Source of the DNA: an uncultured Tenacibaculum sp. | GTDB lineage: Bacteria > Bacteroidota > Bacteroidia > Flavobacteriales > Flavobacteriaceae | DNA: 64,000 nt | Assembly (NCBI GenBank): GCA_947501615.1 | Contig: CANMWK010000004.1 | Coordinates: 124,001-188,000 of the forward strand | Direction of reading: 5' to 3' | Shown: in pieces, positions 37,261 through 46,323 of the stretch | How positions within the stretch are numbered: the first letter of the stretch is position 1 | Layout: every line of letters starts with the position of its first letter | Notes under the pieces: model-generated | Databases searched by the model: none | Told to the model about the DNA's origin: nothing | What the model saw: the letters and a program-made list of their open reading frames with translations, nothing else | Translations under genes and position numbers: made by a program

Positions 37261-37566
37261 TTATTTACAAGGTATATTATCTGCTAAGCTATGAACTTTC
37301 TTTGTTAATGTATTTGAATTGATATCGTTAGGATTATAAAGAACAGAAACTTCTTTAGTGTGTAAATTAAGTATGGTTTGTTTTACTCCTTTAAAATTAG
37401 CCAATCCACCTTCTACTACTTTTTGACAATTATGACAACCTGCTTTGGGAATAGCTACTACTAACACAGAATCGTTAGCTGTCTTTGCTAAAACTCTTGT
37501 TTCAGGTGCTATTTTATGACATGAAGTCATTGCAATTATTCCTAGTAAAATTATTATTTTTTTCAT
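37261..37566 (-). CDS. Heavy-metal-associated (HMA) domain lipoprotein
   Basis: A 101-residue lipoprotein (IAMTSC, Cys16) with an HMA/MerP-like ferredoxin-fold domain at about 33-101. The metal-binding CxxC is present in KAGCHNCQKVVEGG (Cys44/Cys47), and the domain continues with GVKQTILNLHTKEVSVLYNPN. It ends in PCK, giving a third Cys. It is an exported metal-binding protein (Cu, Zn, Ni or Hg), in contrast to usual cytosolic metallochaperones. A 102-bp gap separates it from the metallophosphatase gene. Confidence 0.82.
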   Translation of the reverse strand: MKKIIILLGIIAMTSCHKIAPETRVLAKTANDSVLVVAIPKAGCHNCQKVVEGGLANFKGVKQTILNLHTKEVSVLYNPNDINSNTLTKKVHSLADNIPCK

Positions 37567-37668
37567 GATAGTTTAGCGTATCAAATACATTAGATGTTAA
37601 AGTTACAAACCTTGAATTAATAAACTCAAAGATATAAAAACATCAATAAAGCAACATTGTGGCGATAA

Positions 37669-38583
37669 TTACACCAAAATAGTAGTTCCTGAAGATGTTT
37701 TATTTAAATCTTCATCAAAATAAAAATCTATTCTACCCACATTAATTCCATAAGCTCCTACTTGATTGATTAACGTATTCTTATCATCAATATTCTTAAC
37801 AATGGTCGGTTTTTTAAGGAAAGTATGTGTATGCCCTCCTATAATAAGGTCTATATTTTTAGTTGCCTTTGCTAAGTTTAAATCAGAAATTTTATCAGGA
37901 TTGCTCTTGTAATAATATCCTAAATGAGATAAACATATAATTAAATCACATTTTTTTTCATTCTTCAATTCATTAGTGATGTCTTGCGCAATTTCTACAG
38001 GATCTAAATATCCTGTTTCTTTATATAATCGTTTATCTACCAATCCGTCTAACTCAATACCTAAACCAAAGATCCCTATCTTAATCCCATCTTTTATAAT
38101 AATTCTATACGGTTTAACATGAGTATCTAAAACTGTATTTTTAAAATCGTAATTAGCAGAAACAAAATCAAATTTCGCATTTGGTAATTGCTTGTAAAAA
38201 CCATCAATAGAATTATCGAAATCATGATTTCCTATAGTAGCAACATCATATTTTAACATGCTCATTAGTTTAAACTCAAGTTCACCTCCAAAATAATTGA
38301 AATAAGGTGTGCCTTGAAAAATATCTCCAGCATCTAAGAGCAAGGTATTCGGGTTTTCTTTACGTATTTTTTCTACCAAAGTAGCTCTTCTTGCGACTCC
38401 ACCCCTGTTTGGGTTTCTTCTATGATTTGCTTTAAAAGGTTCAATATGGCTATGCGTATCATTGGTATGCAAAATGGTAATGTGACGTTTATTTTTACCT
38501 GTAAACGCTGGTAATGTTAATCCGCCTACCATTGCTAATGCAGAAACTCCACCTACTTGTTTTATAAAATTTCTTCTTTTCAT
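37669..38583 (-). CDS. Metallophosphatase (5'-nucleotidase N-terminal half), Tat-exported
   Basis: A 304-residue UshA-type calcineurin-like metallophosphatase with a twin-arginine signal (MKRRNFIKQVGGVSALAMVG). The dimetal motifs are complete: HTNDTHSHIEP (DxH), LLDAGDIFQGTP (GDxx), IGNHDFD (GNHD), ICLSHLGY (H) and IIGGHTHTF (GHxH). The C-terminal substrate-binding domain of 5'-nucleotidases is missing here and is instead encoded by the neighbouring gene at 38583-39329, with a TAATG overlap. Predicted periplasmic nucleotide phosphatase when combined with its partner. Folding before Tat export would allow cytosolic metal loading. Confidence 0.9.
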   Translation of the reverse strand: MKRRNFIKQVGGVSALAMVGGLTLPAFTGKNKRHITILHTNDTHSHIEPFKANHRRNPNRGGVARRATLVEKIRKENPNTLLLDAGDIFQGTPYFNYFGGELEFKLMSMLKYDVATIGNHDFDNSIDGFYKQLPNAKFDFVSANYDFKNTVLDTHVKPYRIIIKDGIKIGIFGLGIELDGLVDKRLYKETGYLDPVEIAQDITNELKNEKKCDLIICLSHLGYYYKSNPDKISDLNLAKATKNIDLIIGGHTHTFLKKPTIVKNIDDKNTLINQVGAYGINVGRIDFYFDEDLNKTSSGTTILV

Positions 38584-39329
38584 TACTTAATCATTACTCG
38601 GTTATCAATTGTGGTACGAATGGTATCTACTTTTGCAAAATAATCAATAATTGCCGATCTCAGCTTATAGTTTAACTTTGTTAACTTCTTTGGATTTTTG
38701 AAAAAATTCATTCTACTACCTCCATTCTGTAAGTAATCTGTAGTAACAACAGTGTATGTTTTATTTTGATCAAACTGTTCTCCATTAATTTTTAAATCAT
38801 AACCATTTTCTTTAATTGTCATTGCTATATTTTTTGACAAAGGGTGTGCTCTCTTGCTATTCAAAAAATAGCTAATAAGAGCTTGCATTTTGTCTGCTGT
38901 TAACTCTACAACAACAATTTCATTTTCAAAAGGCATTAATTTAAAAGCATCTTCTTTTGTAATATTTCCTTTAGAAATACTTGTTCGAATACCACCATGA
39001 TTTAAAAGCGCAAAATCAATTGTACCTCCAGTTTGCTTTTTATAAATAGGGTTACTAAGCTCTAATGTTAAATCAGCCATTACGTTACCTAAAGAACTTT
39101 GCATTTCACCATCATTTTTCACTAAATCCTTAGGGGTATAACTTAATACCTGTTGCATTTCATTTACCAGTTTTGCCTTATAAGGTGCAACAGCATTTTC
39201 AATTTCATTATTTTCAGCAAAAGTGCTATCTAACACAATGTTTTTAGCCGTTATTCTCGTAAGATGTTGCTTTTTTTGTTTGCATGAAATACATGCAATT
39301 AAAAAACAAAACACATATAAAAATCTCAT
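38583..39329 (-). CDS. 5'-nucleotidase C-terminal domain lipoprotein
   Basis: The ATG at 39329 gives MRFLYVFCFLIACISC, a lipoprotein signal with Cys16; the frame from 39371 overlaps the neighbour and adds nonhydrophobic residues. The 248-residue product carries the UshA C-terminal nucleotide-binding domain (about 45-248; SLGNVMADLTLELS, FALLNHGGIRTSISKGNITKEDAFKLMPFENEIVVVEL, YTVVTTDYLQNGGSRMNFF). No metallophosphatase motif is present. It is encoded separately from the catalytic half, and coupled to it by a TAATG junction, so the two probably assemble in the periplasm. Confidence 0.88.
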   Translation of the reverse strand: MRFLYVFCFLIACISCKQKKQHLTRITAKNIVLDSTFAENNEIENAVAPYKAKLVNEMQQVLSYTPKDLVKNDGEMQSSLGNVMADLTLELSNPIYKKQTGGTIDFALLNHGGIRTSISKGNITKEDAFKLMPFENEIVVVELTADKMQALISYFLNSKRAHPLSKNIAMTIKENGYDLKINGEQFDQNKTYTVVTTDYLQNGGSRMNFFKNPKKLTKLNYKLRSAIIDYFAKVDTIRTTIDNRVMIK

Positions 39330-39360
39330 TCTGATATATCGTTTATTTAGTTGATTCAAT

Positions 39361-39798
39361 TTATTCTTCAATTTTTACTGTACAATCGCTCAGAATGTAA
39401 TTAAAATGCTCTACATCGGTATCATTCAAGCTTAATTTTCCAGTAACAATTACAATCGTATCGGTTTTATATTTCTGTTTCGTATCAAATTGTAATTCTA
39501 CAGCAGTTTCTGGCCCACCTACGCCACAAAAATAACAAGAAGACATTGGACCTTTAGATAAAATATAAAGTTTTCCGTTAGGATCTAAATTTAAAAAATA
39601 TCCTGTTATGGTTATTACCTTCCCTTCTAATTTTTTTACTGAATCGGAAAAAGTGGGATGCAAAAAATTATCATCATACTTTGGAAAATATTTTTCTTTG
39701 AATGTAACTTTGGATAAATCTTTCCATGTTACTTTCTGTTGTCCGAAAGAAAACAAACTAATTAAAAAAAAGGTCAGAAAAACAATACTATTTCTCAT
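39361..39798 (-). CDS. DUF3299-like secreted protein
   Basis: Starts at ATG 39798 inside the 3' end of the ABC permease gene (11-bp overlap). The 145-residue product has a signal peptide (IVFLTFFLISLFSFG) followed by a small beta domain: KLEGKVITITGYFLNLDPNGKLYILSKGP (given here as the family-like motif at about 60-90) and SSCYFCGVGGPET, where the Cys pair could bind metal. Its layout resembles DUF3299 (COG3495) proteins, which in Pseudomonas are encoded after an ABC ATPase and FtsX-like permease in a zinc-regulated operon. The assignment rests on pattern and context, not on a search. Confidence 0.6.
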   Translation of the reverse strand: MRNSIVFLTFFLISLFSFGQQKVTWKDLSKVTFKEKYFPKYDDNFLHPTFSDSVKKLEGKVITITGYFLNLDPNGKLYILSKGPMSSCYFCGVGGPETAVELQFDTKQKYKTDTIVIVTGKLSLNDTDVEHFNYILSDCTVKIEE

Positions 39799-41074
39799 TA
39801 GATAGAATTTTAGATACATTCATAGTAACAATAGGGTAAATTGCTAATGCTATTGCTACGAATACAAAACTAATAATTACTATACCGATAGAGAAAATAT
39901 CATGAAAAGAAAGTGTTTTTATAACACCGTGTTGATGCCCAAGTTCTGCAAAAACGAATTCTAAAAGTACATTTACAAGTAAAATTCCGAGAACAAATGC
40001 AATGCATACAATAAAAACCCCTTCGTAAATCATCATTTTAATCAACTGAAAATTACTAGCACCAAAAGTTCGTAAAAGTGCCAAATCGAAAGCTCTTTCT
40101 TTTACCATTTTATATAGACTAATAAAAATAATCATTCCTGAAATCACCAAAATAAGATAAGCAATCCCATTTATCGTTTTAAACCCTATTCCTGTATAGC
40201 TATACAGCTTATCAAGTTCATACTTGGGTAAAGCAGCTTGCATGTTTGTGCTCTCATTTATTTTTCTTGGCAAGCTTAATAAAGCTAACGGGTTTTTAAA
40301 GGAGATGAGTAACGATGTAATTTCTTTGTCTTCATCTGAAGATTCTTGTTCATGGTTTTCGTGTTCAGTTTCATGATGTTCGTCATGATCGTGTTCGTTG
40401 TGATAATCATCTACTTCATGATCTTTATGTTCATTATGTTTGCCTTTTTCGTGATCATGATGGTCATGCACATCCCAAATACTTTCTAATTGGGTAATAA
40501 TTAATCGATCAATAACTTGATACGTTGGTTTTAAAATTCCAACAACAGTAAATACATCATCATGAACATCAATTTCATTTTCTATTAAACCATGCGAACT
40601 CAAGAAATTATCACCAATTGAAAGTTTTAATTGTTCAGCAACTGTAGCACCAATAACTATCTCTAAACTTTTTTTTGTAGTAGTACCTTTTTCTAATTCG
40701 GCTTTATATAACTTTAAAAAATCATCAGTTGTGCCAACAATTCTGTATCCTTTGTAATTGTCTCCATAAGAAATAGGAACTGCTGTTTTTATTAAAGGGG
40801 CTTTACCAATTTTCTTTGCGTCTTTGTAAGAGATATTCCCTGTAGGATTATCAAGGTGTAAGACAGAAGCCAACACCAATTGTAAAGGACTTCCTTTAGC
40901 ACCAACAACTAAATCTATACCCGCTAAATTCTTTTCAATTTGATAAGTAAACGATGACTTTAATTGCTGTATACCTAATAACAAGCCAACACTTAAAGCC
41001 AGTGTAAAAATACTTAGAAACGTATAAAGTGGTTTAGATTTTATATGTTGTAACGTGATTTTCCAAATATTCAT
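39788..41074 (-). CDS. FtsX/MacB-type ABC permease with His-rich periplasmic loop
   Basis: A 428-residue permease with an N-terminal transmembrane helix (about 17-35), a large MacB-like periplasmic domain (about 36-300), and three C-terminal helices (about 305-325, 350-378, 395-420). Residues 201-243 contain 14 histidines with many Asp and Glu, a striking metal-binding loop inserted before the final domain. It shares an A with the upstream ATPase stop (both at 41074) and so forms a pair with it. FtsX-like permeases with an ATPase and a DUF3299 protein occur in Zur-controlled zinc systems. Substrate is probably a metal or metal-protein complex. Confidence 0.88.
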   Translation of the reverse strand: MNIWKITLQHIKSKPLYTFLSIFTLALSVGLLLGIQQLKSSFTYQIEKNLAGIDLVVGAKGSPLQLVLASVLHLDNPTGNISYKDAKKIGKAPLIKTAVPISYGDNYKGYRIVGTTDDFLKLYKAELEKGTTTKKSLEIVIGATVAEQLKLSIGDNFLSSHGLIENEIDVHDDVFTVVGILKPTYQVIDRLIITQLESIWDVHDHHDHEKGKHNEHKDHEVDDYHNEHDHDEHHETEHENHEQESSDEDKEITSLLISFKNPLALLSLPRKINESTNMQAALPKYELDKLYSYTGIGFKTINGIAYLILVISGMIIFISLYKMVKERAFDLALLRTFGASNFQLIKMMIYEGVFIVCIAFVLGILLVNVLLEFVFAELGHQHGVIKTLSFHDIFSIGIVIISFVFVAIALAIYPIVTMNVSKILSNEK

Positions 41075-41703
41075 TATAAAGTAATTTGATTTTGGAAATA
41101 CGGTTTAATTCTTTGGTCGTGTGTAATTACAATTAAACTAGCTCCGGTTTGTTTAGCTTGTTCTTTTAGTAGGTTGATCACTATTTTACAAGTAGCATCA
41201 TCTAAGCTAGATGTAGGTTCGTCTGCTAGTAAAATTTTAGGTTTATGAATTACAGACATCGCAATACTTAGTCGCTGTAATTGACCTTCGCTCAATTCCT
41301 TCACATTTTTGTTTTTAAGGTCTGCGATTTCTAGTTGGTGTAATAGACCCTCAATGACTTGTTTTTTTACCTCAGATTGACTAAAAAACACTCGTGCTTG
41401 CATATTTTGCAAAACACTTAACGAGCTTATAGCATGCTTTTGTTGAAAAACTAGACCAATGTTTTTACCTCTAAATTGATCTAGTTTATTGTTAGATAAA
41501 AGACTTATATCAGTATCTGCTATACTTACCTTTCCTGCTGTTGGTTTTAACAAACCTGCTAAGAGATGAAGAAAAGTAGTTTTCCCGATACCAGATTTAC
41601 CAAGAATTAATAAATCCTCTTTTTGTTTTACATGAATATCAGGAAAATGAAATACAGTTGTATCTTTTTTATATTGAAAAGTTAGATTTTTAGTTTCTAT
41701 CAT
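41074..41703 (-). CDS. ABC transporter ATP-binding protein (LolD/MacB-like)
   Basis: A 209-residue ATPase with all motifs: Walker A ILGKSGIGKTT, Q-loop VFQQKHAI, signature LSEGQLQR, Walker B ILLADEPTSSLD, and the H-loop VITHDQRI. The size and sequence type fit the LolD/MacB subfamily that pairs with FtsX-like permeases. The stop overlaps the start of the permease gene. It lies 19 bp after the CobW gene. Together with the permease it should form a mechanotransmission- or efflux-type ABC complex in the inner membrane. Confidence 0.9.
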   Translation of the reverse strand: MIETKNLTFQYKKDTTVFHFPDIHVKQKEDLLILGKSGIGKTTFLHLLAGLLKPTAGKVSIADTDISLLSNNKLDQFRGKNIGLVFQQKHAISSLSVLQNMQARVFFSQSEVKKQVIEGLLHQLEIADLKNKNVKELSEGQLQRLSIAMSVIHKPKILLADEPTSSLDDATCKIVINLLKEQAKQTGASLIVITHDQRIKPYFQNQITL

Positions 41704-41722
41704 ATACCATACATAACTCTAA

Positions 41723-42928
41723 TTATTGTAAGTATTGTATTGGCCATTGATCTTCTTGATTAAATAACTGATTTTTCCATAATTCGATCTCTTGATCTGT
41801 AAGTAAACAATCTTGTAAATCAGCAGTCATCACTTCTTTTTGTAGTTGCTGTCCTATAAAAACAAGTTCAGTTTTCCTATCACCAAAATCGGCATCCCAA
41901 TTTTCTTCTATTTGCGCTCTATTTTCAGTAAAAGCAGCATAATTAATTCGTTCAGCAAATGGCATACTTGCCCACCAAACACCTGCGCTATCTGCTTTAC
42001 AAGAACCTCCAGCAGAACTCCAAATTAAAGCTTGATTTCTTCGCGAAGCTAACCAAAACAATCCTTTACTTCGGATAACATTCTGTGGGAATTTCAAATT
42101 CAAATATTCTAGAAAACGCTGTGGGTGAAATGGTTTTGTACTTCTAAATACAAAAGAACCTATTCCATATTCTTCCGTTTCAGGAACATGTTCGTTTTCT
42201 AATTCTTTAATCCAACCAGCAGAAGCTTCAGCTTTATCATAATCAAACAAGTTTGTATTAATAACTTCGTTTAAGTCTACTTTTGATTGACTAGTTGTTA
42301 TGATTTTTGCTTCTGGATTTAAACTATGAATAATAGCTTTTAGTTCTTCTAAACTTTCTTTTGAAACTAAATCAGTTTTATTGATCAAAATAATATTAGC
42401 AAACTCTATTTGATCTGTTAAAAGGTTTACAATAGTCCTGTCATCTCCATCAATATTGGTAAGTTCTCTAGTTACTAAATAATCAGAGCTAGAAAAATCT
42501 TTCAAAAAGTTAAAAGCATCTACTACAGTTACCATAGTATCAATGTAACTAAATCGGCTTAAGTCAATTGTACCATCTTCACTTTCAAAAGAAAAAGTTT
42601 GAGCAACTGGAATTGGCTCACTAATACCGGTACTTTCAATAATTAAGTAATCGAATTTCTTTTGAGCGGCAAGCTTTTCTACTTCAACCATTAAATCTTC
42701 TCGTAATGTACAACAGATACAACCGTTAGACATCTCAACGAGTTTTTCTTCCGTTCTAGAAAGTGTGTTTTCGTTTTCTATAAATTGAGCATCAACATTA
42801 ACTTCACTCATGTCGTTAACGATAACAGCCACTTTTAATCCTTCTTTGTTATGTAAAATATGATTTAATAATGTAGTTTTTCCTGCCCCAAGAAAACCAC
42901 TTAAAACGGTTACTGGTAATTTTTTCAT
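41723..42928 (-). CDS. COG0523/CobW family GTP-dependent metallochaperone (ZigA-like)
   Basis: A 401-residue G3E-family GTPase. The P-loop [11 protein letters not shown] (about 11-21) and the family metal motif CxCC (Cys70, Cys72, Cys73 in NGCICCTL) are intact; the Walker B region is [10 protein letters not shown] and the guanine specificity motif is INKTDL. The C-terminal CobW domain begins around 235-250 and contains [10 protein letters not shown]. Proteins of this subgroup deliver zinc to client enzymes during zinc starvation. Here the clients could be the metal-dependent phosphatases encoded on either side (inference). 10 bp after the phoX gene. Confidence 0.9.
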   Translation of the reverse strand: MKKLPVTVLSGFLGAGKTTLLNHILHNKEGLKVAVIVNDMSEVNVDAQFIENENTLSRTEEKLVEMSNGCICCTLREDLMVEVEKLAAQKKFDYLIIESTGISEPIPVAQTFSFESEDGTIDLSRFSYIDTMVTVVDAFNFLKDFSSSDYLVTRELTNIDGDDRTIVNLLTDQIEFANIILINKTDLVSKESLEELKAIIHSLNPEAKIITTSQSKVDLNEVINTNLFDYDKAEASAGWIKELENEHVPETEEYGIGSFVFRSTKPFHPQRFLEYLNLKFPQNVIRSKGLFWLASRRNQALIWSSAGGSCKADSAGVWWASMPFAERINYAAFTENRAQIEENWDADFGDRKTELVFIGQQLQKEVMTADLQDCLLTDQEIELWKNQLFNQEDQWPIQYLQ

Positions 42929-42938
42929 TGGTTTCGTT

Positions 42939-44618
42939 TTATGCTTCTAATGCTCTTAGTTTATTCATTTTTTCAATTACTTCACCTTGTATCGCAACAA
43001 CAGCAGATTTTGGAATATTATCTTCATCAAAAGGCCAAGTACTTGTTGGGTTTTTAATGTCTCTTGTTTGTTCTCCAGGATGTTGAACACTTAAAAATAA
43101 TGTTTTTCCGTCAGGAGAAAACCAAGGTCCGGTAAGTTCTGCATCTTTTGGAGCCGATGCTACTCGAATTACTTTTCCGGCATCTTTTCCATAACGTGGA
43201 ATTACAAAAAGACTATTGTTTTTAAATGGCATATAAGGTTTGTCTTCTCTATTCATTGAGCTTCCGCTCATATCGGTAGTCATCCATAAATTTCCTGCCA
43301 TATCAAAAGCAAGGTTATCTGGACAAGAAAAACCGTTTTCTTCACCTCCTGCAATATAAGTAGAAGCTTTAAATGTAAGCGCGTCAAAAGCACTATTGGT
43401 TTCTTCAATTTTCATGATTGAACCATGAAAATCACCTTTGTCTTTATTGTTAGTTAACGTAAGAAAAATATGTCCTGTTACTGGATCTATCTCAATATCT
43501 TCAGGACGATTTAATGCTGTAGCTCCTAATAATTTTGCAGCCTCTCTTGCTCGGATTAAAACTTCTGTTTGATCTTTAAATTTTTCTTTCAATACAGGTT
43601 GGTTTTCCCAATCTAAAGCAAGCCATTTACCATTTTCAGTATCTGCTACGTATAATGTTCCTTCTTTTAAAGAACCAGGTTTCGATGAAATGAATTTATA
43701 TAAATGTTCACTGTTTTTATCGTCTCCAGTGTAGGCAACAACACGTTTATCTTCTAGTTCATATAACGTACAACATTCGTGAGCAAACCTTCCTAAAGCT
43801 ATGTGTTTTTGCGCAGCTCCTGTTTTAGGATCAATTTCTATAACCCAACCATAATGTTCTGGCGGATATTCATAAAACTTTTCCCATCCATATCTACTTG
43901 GTCTATGCGTAACTTCATTATTCTTGTCATATTTAGTTTCTCCAAAGAAACCATCATAATTTTCTTCACAGGTAATAAATGTTTTCCAAGGTGTAATTCC
44001 TCCCGAACAATTTGCTAAAGTACCTTTTACCGTAGAAGTTCCTTTTATAGGTGTGTCCCAGTTTAATTTTATATCAGTCTGAGCCGTAATTCGTCTGTTT
44101 AAAGGATCGTTTTTAACAACTTTCCATTGTCCGTTTTCTTCTCTAACTCTAACAATAGTACCACCAACATTATACATTTCTTTATCAACTTGCTCAATAG
44201 TTCTATGTTCTGCTGGATTATCGTAATCTCTATGATTAAAATCAGATACAAATAATGGATTAATATATTCGTGATTTACCCACAACAATCCGTCTTTTGG
44301 GTTATTTTCATCTAACGGAATAAAACACGTAAAATCGTTATTAAAACCAAAAGTATCATTATCACTAATAGCATCTCCCCATTTAACCACAGGATGATAA
44401 TTTAATCCTTCTGTAAGTAGTAAGTCATCTTTGTCTGAAGCTAATAAATCTTTTAATTCAAAGTTTTTTAGTTTGTCTAAATATCCTGCATCTGTTACAC
44501 CTTTATTTTTAGAAGGTGTTGTGGTATTTCCACAGCTTGTTAAAAATGGAGGAACTATTGCTAATCCTATTCCAGCTTTACCTAAAAATGAAATAAATTT
44601 TCTTCTATTATATTCCAA
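42939..44618 (-). CDS. PhoX family phosphatase (DUF839), Tat signal lipoprotein
   Basis: A 559-residue alkaline-phosphatase PhoX-family protein (Ca/Fe-dependent in characterised members). The signal peptide contains twin-arginine YNRRKFISF and ends at a lipobox-like LTSC (Cys29), so it is folded before export and then lipid-anchored. DUF839 blocks: [60 protein letters not shown] and [12 protein letters not shown]. Length fits PhoX. The start is TTG at 44618; no upstream ATG fits. First gene of the presumed metal operon, with the promoter and a palindrome immediately upstream. Confidence 0.88.
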   Translation of the reverse strand: MEYNRRKFISFLGKAGIGLAIVPPFLTSCGNTTTPSKNKGVTDAGYLDKLKNFELKDLLASDKDDLLLTEGLNYHPVVKWGDAISDNDTFGFNNDFTCFIPLDENNPKDGLLWVNHEYINPLFVSDFNHRDYDNPAEHRTIEQVDKEMYNVGGTIVRVREENGQWKVVKNDPLNRRITAQTDIKLNWDTPIKGTSTVKGTLANCSGGITPWKTFITCEENYDGFFGETKYDKNNEVTHRPSRYGWEKFYEYPPEHYGWVIEIDPKTGAAQKHIALGRFAHECCTLYELEDKRVVAYTGDDKNSEHLYKFISSKPGSLKEGTLYVADTENGKWLALDWENQPVLKEKFKDQTEVLIRAREAAKLLGATALNRPEDIEIDPVTGHIFLTLTNNKDKGDFHGSIMKIEETNSAFDALTFKASTYIAGGEENGFSCPDNLAFDMAGNLWMTTDMSGSSMNREDKPYMPFKNNSLFVIPRYGKDAGKVIRVASAPKDAELTGPWFSPDGKTLFLSVQHPGEQTRDIKNPTSTWPFDEDNIPKSAVVAIQGEVIEKMNKLRALEA

Positions 44619-44659
44619 AATAGTTGAGTTAAGTTTATAATTAAATGGTTGAAAATTTG

Positions 44660-44672
44660 TGTCTGTTAGACA
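44660..44672. promoter_or_regulatory. Candidate operator at the transcription start of the metal operon
   Basis: TGTCT-GTT-AGACA is a perfect 5-bp-arm palindrome centred about 3-4 bp downstream of the predicted transcription start of the phoX-cobW operon. It does not match the proteobacterial Zur box. A repressor site here would block initiation; inference. Confidence 0.4.
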
Positions 44673-44676
44673 AGCA

Positions 44677-44706
44677 CAAATGTACAGATAAAAACACTTA
44701 ACGCAA
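44677..44706 (-). promoter_or_regulatory. Promoter of the phoX-cobW metal operon
   Basis: On the minus strand TTG (44706-44704), a 19-bp spacer and TACATTTG (44684-44677) match the Bacteroidota -33/-7 consensus exactly. It is 59 bp before the TTG start codon of phoX. Confidence 0.72.
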
Positions 44707-44804
44707 CTTGGTTGTTTTTAATTTAACAAGATTGAATATGTATTTTAACAATTTTCAGAAAAGCCATAGAAAAAAGTACTTTTAAAGAATAAAAAAACGT
44801 AGAA

Positions 44805-45359
44805 TTATTGCGTGTCAATTGTATTCCTCCAACCTCTTTTTTCAAATGTTCTTACATTGTCTACATCTTTTATTTTTATCAAAAATTTAGTTAGTTTTTT
44901 TAGTTCGTTATCCGCTAAATTTCCTTCAAACGGATTGATATAAATCGCATTTCCAAAGTTGTCTTTGGTTTTTTCAGGAGAATCATCAACAATTAAAGCG
45001 CGTTCTAAAGTAAAATCTTGTTTTTTAATTTTCTTTAATCTTTTTTCACGAACATATCGATCTAAATCGTAATCTCTTCGAACTGTACAGCGAGATCTTG
45101 CCCAAACAAACTCGAAGTTTATATGTTCAGGGCGAATAGTTTCAACAATAGCATTCACATATGTATCGTCTGCAGAAGACCAAATGGCTAGTTTGAAATG
45201 TTGATTTGCGAGCTCTAAAAATTCATTTAAAAACGGACGTTTATACACGAAATAATCAGCATATTCAAAATCATGTGGAATGGTCAATTTCTTTTCTGTA
45301 GCATGAATTAAGGTTTCATCTACATCTAAAATTAAAAGTATAGGTTCTTTAGTTTCCAT
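44805..45359 (-). CDS. FCP1-like HAD phosphatase (NLI-interacting factor homology)
   Basis: A 184-residue HAD-superfamily hydrolase of the FCP/SCP type. The DxDxT nucleophile motif is ILDVDETLIHA; motif II is in LAIWSSADDTY (Ser/Thr after the hydrophobic strand); motif III/IV is the Lys in RLKKIKKQ and the Asp pair in ALIVDDSPEKT. Eukaryotic FCP1-type proteins dephosphorylate Ser residues; bacterial members are of unknown substrate. Junction with the exonuclease gene downstream of the operon order is TAAATG (45360/45359), so the two are cotranscribed. Confidence 0.83.
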   Translation of the reverse strand: METKEPILLILDVDETLIHATEKKLTIPHDFEYADYFVYKRPFLNEFLELANQHFKLAIWSSADDTYVNAIVETIRPEHINFEFVWARSRCTVRRDYDLDRYVREKRLKKIKKQDFTLERALIVDDSPEKTKDNFGNAIYINPFEGNLADNELKKLTKFLIKIKDVDNVRTFEKRGWRNTIDTQ

Positions 45360-46076
45360 TTATACACTAATAATATTTTGATGTTCTAAAATAGGTAAAT
45401 TCAAAAAACGCAGTATTAATTGCGCTACTGCAATAGTATCGTTTTCACAATAACGAACAATTCGGTTTACATCTTTTTCTTGATAATATACCTGATATAC
45501 TTCAGAACCATCGATATCTTCTTTAGGTGATGGAACACCAAGAATATGGGTTAAAAGTTTTAACGATGTATAGTGTTTATAATCGCCAAATTTCCATAAC
45601 TCTAAAGTGTCTAAATGCGGAACTTCCCAAGGTTTTTTACCAACTAGGTTTAGCTTTTTAGGAAGTTTAATATTGTTAATAATCATTCTTCTGGCAATGT
45701 ATGGAAAGTCGAATTCTTTTCCATTATGCGCACAAAGGATATGTTTTTCTTCCTTAAAATGATTGTCGAGTAAATTTTTAAAGTTTTTGAGTAATGCATA
45801 CTCACTTTCATTGTTAAAAGAAGTAATACGAAGTTGTAATTTTTTATTCTTATCGACAAAATAACCGACAGAAATACAGATTATTTTGCCAAATTCTGCC
45901 CAAATTCCTGCTTTATGATAGAATGCTTCAGCAGTAATTTCTTCTTTTCTCTGATAACGAGTTTTTAACCCATATAATTCTTGTGTTTCTTCAGGAACGT
46001 CTTTCCAGTGTTCGTACTGAGGAACCGTTTCAATATCTAAAAACAAGATATTGTTCAGGTGTATGTGTTGTAACAT
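45360..46076 (-). CDS. DEDDy-type 3'-5' exonuclease (DNA polymerase B-like)
   Basis: A 238-residue RNase H-fold exonuclease. ExoI is the NILFLDIETVPQ segment (D14, E16), ExoII lies in CAHNGKEFDFPYIARRM, and ExoIII is YCENDTIAVAQL (Tyr with D five residues on), the DEDDy pattern of predicted PolB-like 3'-5' exonucleases. It degrades single-stranded DNA or RNA from the 3' end. No polymerase domain follows. It is the first gene of a two-gene unit with the HAD phosphatase, which it abuts directly. Confidence 0.88.
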   Translation of the reverse strand: MLQHIHLNNILFLDIETVPQYEHWKDVPEETQELYGLKTRYQRKEEITAEAFYHKAGIWAEFGKIICISVGYFVDKNKKLQLRITSFNNESEYALLKNFKNLLDNHFKEEKHILCAHNGKEFDFPYIARRMIINNIKLPKKLNLVGKKPWEVPHLDTLELWKFGDYKHYTSLKLLTHILGVPSPKEDIDGSEVYQVYYQEKDVNRIVRYCENDTIAVAQLILRFLNLPILEHQNIISV

Positions 46077-46323
46077 GAATGTATAGCAATTTAATTTTCA
46101 GTTCGCAATTTTGGTAAAAGTATGAAAAAATTGAAAACATCACTTTAAGAACATTCAAGATGTTTTTAACTAAATAAACTATAATTTTAATAGTCAAATT
46201 AAAATTCGACCAACTTTCTAAATACATACTGAATTTTGGATTAAACACTAAGAGAAATTATCTCAAACGTCATATATTTAACTGATCGATCAACACTAAA
46301 CTTAAGTCATAATTCAAATTATT

